NCBI RefSeq assembly: GCF_041146395.1 | Contig: NC_090989.1 | Location: forward strand, 52,602,501 to 52,666,500 | Direction of reading: 5' to 3' | From: Eulemur rufifrons | Taxonomy: Eukaryota > Chordata > Mammalia > Primates > Lemuridae | Length of the DNA: 64,000 nt | Part shown: positions 61,683 through 64,000 of the stretch, piece after piece | Layout: each line of letters starts with the position of its first letter | Position numbering within the stretch: the stretch's first letter is position 1 | Position numbers and translations under genes: made by a program | The notes under the pieces: model-generated | What the model saw: the letters and a program-made list of their open reading frames with translations, nothing else | The model's database searches: none | What the model was told of the DNA's origin: nothing

Positions 61683-63558
61683 CCCTCTTCTATGGCAATC
61701 TGCTCTTCCCCTTAGCTCCTAGTAATTGGGCATCTCTGCGCTCTAACCACGTGATCCTGCTCCAATGGAGGCAGCTCACACCTTTGGACATTTGACTGAA
61801 GGGAGGGAGGGACAGATGGAGAGAGTGACCAGTCCCAGAGCAATGTCGATTTTGTCTGTCCTGAAGCCCTATTGTTCAGCTTTTCCCGTGAGACTGTGCT
61901 ACAACCTTTCAATAATCTCTCCCTTCCCTCTGTTTTCCTGGGCTGAATTGAGCTTCTGTTACCTGCAACCAACAGATCCCTGGCTAGAACACATATTTTC
62001 CCCATAGCGTTGTGAGGAATCCACCAGATAAGGTAAATTAGAAACTGCAAGATCAATGAGACCATAGCTATTTATTTAAGGAAGTAAAGTGGCAATTTGG
62101 CCTGTATAATTGGGTCCCAAGATTTTCAGTTTATGAAATAATTCATTATGTCAAAATGAAGATATGCAAAATTTCACTTTCACTTTTCCTGCCAGAGGGA
62201 ATCAAAGTGGCAGACAGTTATGTCAAACTGAAGACTCAGCCCCAGGTTCTCTGTGTTTGGGACAGAGTGGCGACAGCCTGGTCATCTGGTAACCACTTTA
62301 AATTAGGTTTCCACTGGAGCCTTCCACAGGGATGTGTGGATAGCCTGGCTGAGCGAGGGACCCCCTGACTGGCTGGCGGCCACAATGCTATCCACACGTG
62401 TGACAGTTCTGAGACTCGGATCCAACAGGTTGTTTGACCAAGAACCCTTCTTATTTGATTTGATTCAATTGCATGTCACTGAAAATAGCCAAAGCAGTTG
62501 CACATAAACACAGCCTGAGAATATAAATCTGCTTCTTTAAAACAAATAAGCAGACTTCACACTGGACATTTAAGACTGGGTTATTTAGTATCACGAGTGC
62601 TTTGCCTTTGGGCCGATGATTTAGTAGGTTTGAAGAGGCTGGTGGAAGCAGCATATTTTCTGTGGCTTTACTTATCACAGACCTCAGGGTGCCAAGCCTG
62701 CCTTTGTTTCTTGATAATTTCAATGCTGCTTGGGGTAAGGTGGAGCCACTGTGTCCTGGCTCTCCTCCCTGACCCCTCCACGTGCAGCCCACACGCCACT
62801 GCTTTCCTCGGGGGTCACACTGCTTCTTGCATTCCCCAGCCAGGCAGCAGAGAAAGCAATGTTTCTGTTAGCGAGTTTTTCCCCATGGCTGCTTTGCTAC
62901 TGAACTCAGACCATGTAAATCACCAGTCAGAGGGCGGCCTTTAGGTGAACCTTATTCCGTCTTTGACTAGTGCAAAAACAGTCGTTATATTTTCCAGCTA
63001 CTTTTCACTCCTCTTTCCTTTTTGGCTTTTGCCCATTGGGATCAGTTATGATTCTTTAAAATAAAGTATCCTTCGGTGGCATTATTAGGGCTCCCACACC
63101 AAGAAGCTGCAGGTCAGCGCTTACTTTCTGTGGGAGAGTTTTGAAAGAGGTCCATGGGAAAGGATCTGGTGCCGTATAGATGCTTTGTTGGCCATTAGTC
63201 CACATAATTTTTCAGGAAAGAATGCTAAATCCTGATTTGTGTTTGGTGTCTTTTACCTAGCAATGTTATCACGAAAAGAAACTGCACATCATCTCTTATT
63301 GGTGGATTACATTGCAGACACCAGACAGAAATGTCTTCTTAGAACAACCTTCTCCACAGTAGGTTGGGGAGGAGGGGCCGAGATGGCACTTTCCCAGTTG
63401 CCTGTTCTATGTACTAGAATCTTGGTGGCAAAGGTCAGGTGGGGGCCTCGTAGGCCAGATATCTAGCTACAATCATATCTGGATGGATTAACCTGGGACA
63501 TGATGAATGCAACAATAAACGTCCAACAAGCCTGTGCATGATAAATACATCAAGCACA
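61683..63558. other. Long repeat-free block, candidate regulatory DNA
   Basis: About 1.9 kb without a recognisable repeat. 62380-62900 has balanced composition with words such as CACACGTGTG (62394-62403, E-box palindrome) and 'atttgatttgattcaattgc'. No ORF above 117 codons, and none with a known domain. Such repeat-poor stretches often hold conserved elements. Confidence 0.35.
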
Positions 63559-63559
63559 A

Positions 63560-63625
63560 AGTAATAGCAAACATTTATCAAGTGCTTATCGTATGCTGAG
63601 CATGAATCCTTCCTCATCTTTTCCT
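63560..63625 (-). mobile_element. MIR SINE 3' fragment
   Basis: 'agcaaacatttatcaagtgc' and 'ttatcgtatgctgagcatga' are the reversed MIR tail. Confidence 0.7.
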
Positions 63626-63644
63626 GTAAGCAACTCTATCGGGT

Positions 63645-63935
63645 CATACTAACAGCTAAGCTTTATTAAGCTCCCACTATGTGCCAGAAACTATTCCAAC
63701 TGCCATTTGTGAACTAACTTACTTATTTAATTCCCCCAATAACCCCATGATGTGGGTACAAGTTTTCAACCCATTCTATAAATGGGGAAACACATTTTTC
63801 AACACCTTTCATAAATGAGTAAACATTTTGTAACTGAGGTACACAGACAGGTTGGGTAACCTGCCCCAGGTCATATTGCTGGCAATTGCTGGAGCTGTAA
63901 TTCAAATCCAGCAGTGTGGTTTCCAATCACATGTG
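63645..63935 (-). mobile_element. MIR SINE with an internal duplication
   Basis: 'aagctcccactatgtgccag', 'caataaccccatgatgtggg', 'aacctgccccaggtcatatt' and 'agctgtaattcaaatccagc' give a reversed full-length MIR. The core is repeated: TTTTCAACCCATTCTATAAA (from 63763) and TTTTCAACACCTTTCATAAA (from 63796) are about 33 bp apart with matching 3' context, a local tandem duplication. Confidence 0.82.
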
Positions 63936-64000
63936 ATAAATTACAACCATCTCCTCAAAGAACACATAGTGGATGTGGATCAATGAAAACTCCCAGTTCC

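Overview
This is a piece of nuclear genome from a primate, most likely a lemur (Strepsirrhini). The full-length Alu elements at 5639-5961, 36611-36948, 40760-41138 and 50081-50419 carry the lemur-type diagnostic stretches: a 'GAGTGAGTGCCGTGGCGTCAGC' type right arm and an extra 'TATATATTTTTAGTTGGCC' type linker. The younger L1 3' ends stop in a 'GTAATCTAAAC...GTACC' tail unlike the human L1PA tail. Both are sequence observations combined with recalled family knowledge; the species cannot be fixed by eye.

No protein-coding gene, rRNA, tRNA, snRNA or CRISPR array is supported. The longest open frame is 166 codons (antisense, across an LTR), and the longest meaningful one is a 130-codon 3' end of L1 ORF2. 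The window therefore reads as intergenic or deep intronic DNA. It contains retrotransposons and DNA transposons of many ages, separated by unique stretches, some of which look like conserved regulatory DNA.

Layout: 1-4 kb, unclassified sequence and an old L1. 4-7 kb, a MaLR LTR, a lemur Alu and an L1-in-L1 nest. 7-15 kb, mostly unique or unclassified sequence with a 79-bp L1 tail and a MaLR LTR. 14.5-15.4 kb, unique regulatory-looking DNA. 15.6-19.5 kb, a MER5A with an L1 stub inside it, then a long antisense L2 split by an L1. 20-30 kb, sparse repeats (truncated Alu, MIR, L2, old L1, Alu monomer). 30-36 kb, an antisense L1, a MaLR LTR, a hAT element split by an L1, and a second hAT element. 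36-44 kb, Alus, a 255-bp palindromic mariner-like element, and an L1/L1/LTR/Alu nest. 45-50 kb, mixed unique DNA, MIR and L2. 50.4-51.6 kb, the main functional candidate: a CpG island with a flanking TATA/MEF2-like site and a good splice donor on the minus strand. 52-64 kb, L2 and a dense series of MIR elements, with a unique block at 61.7-63.5 kb.

The strongest leads are the CpG island promoter candidate (51.0-51.6 kb), the palindromic mariner-like element (40127-40381) and the nested insertions, whose order can be read from interrupted hosts and target-site duplications. No new multi-gene system is visible. Repeat names come from recalled consensus similarity, not from a search.
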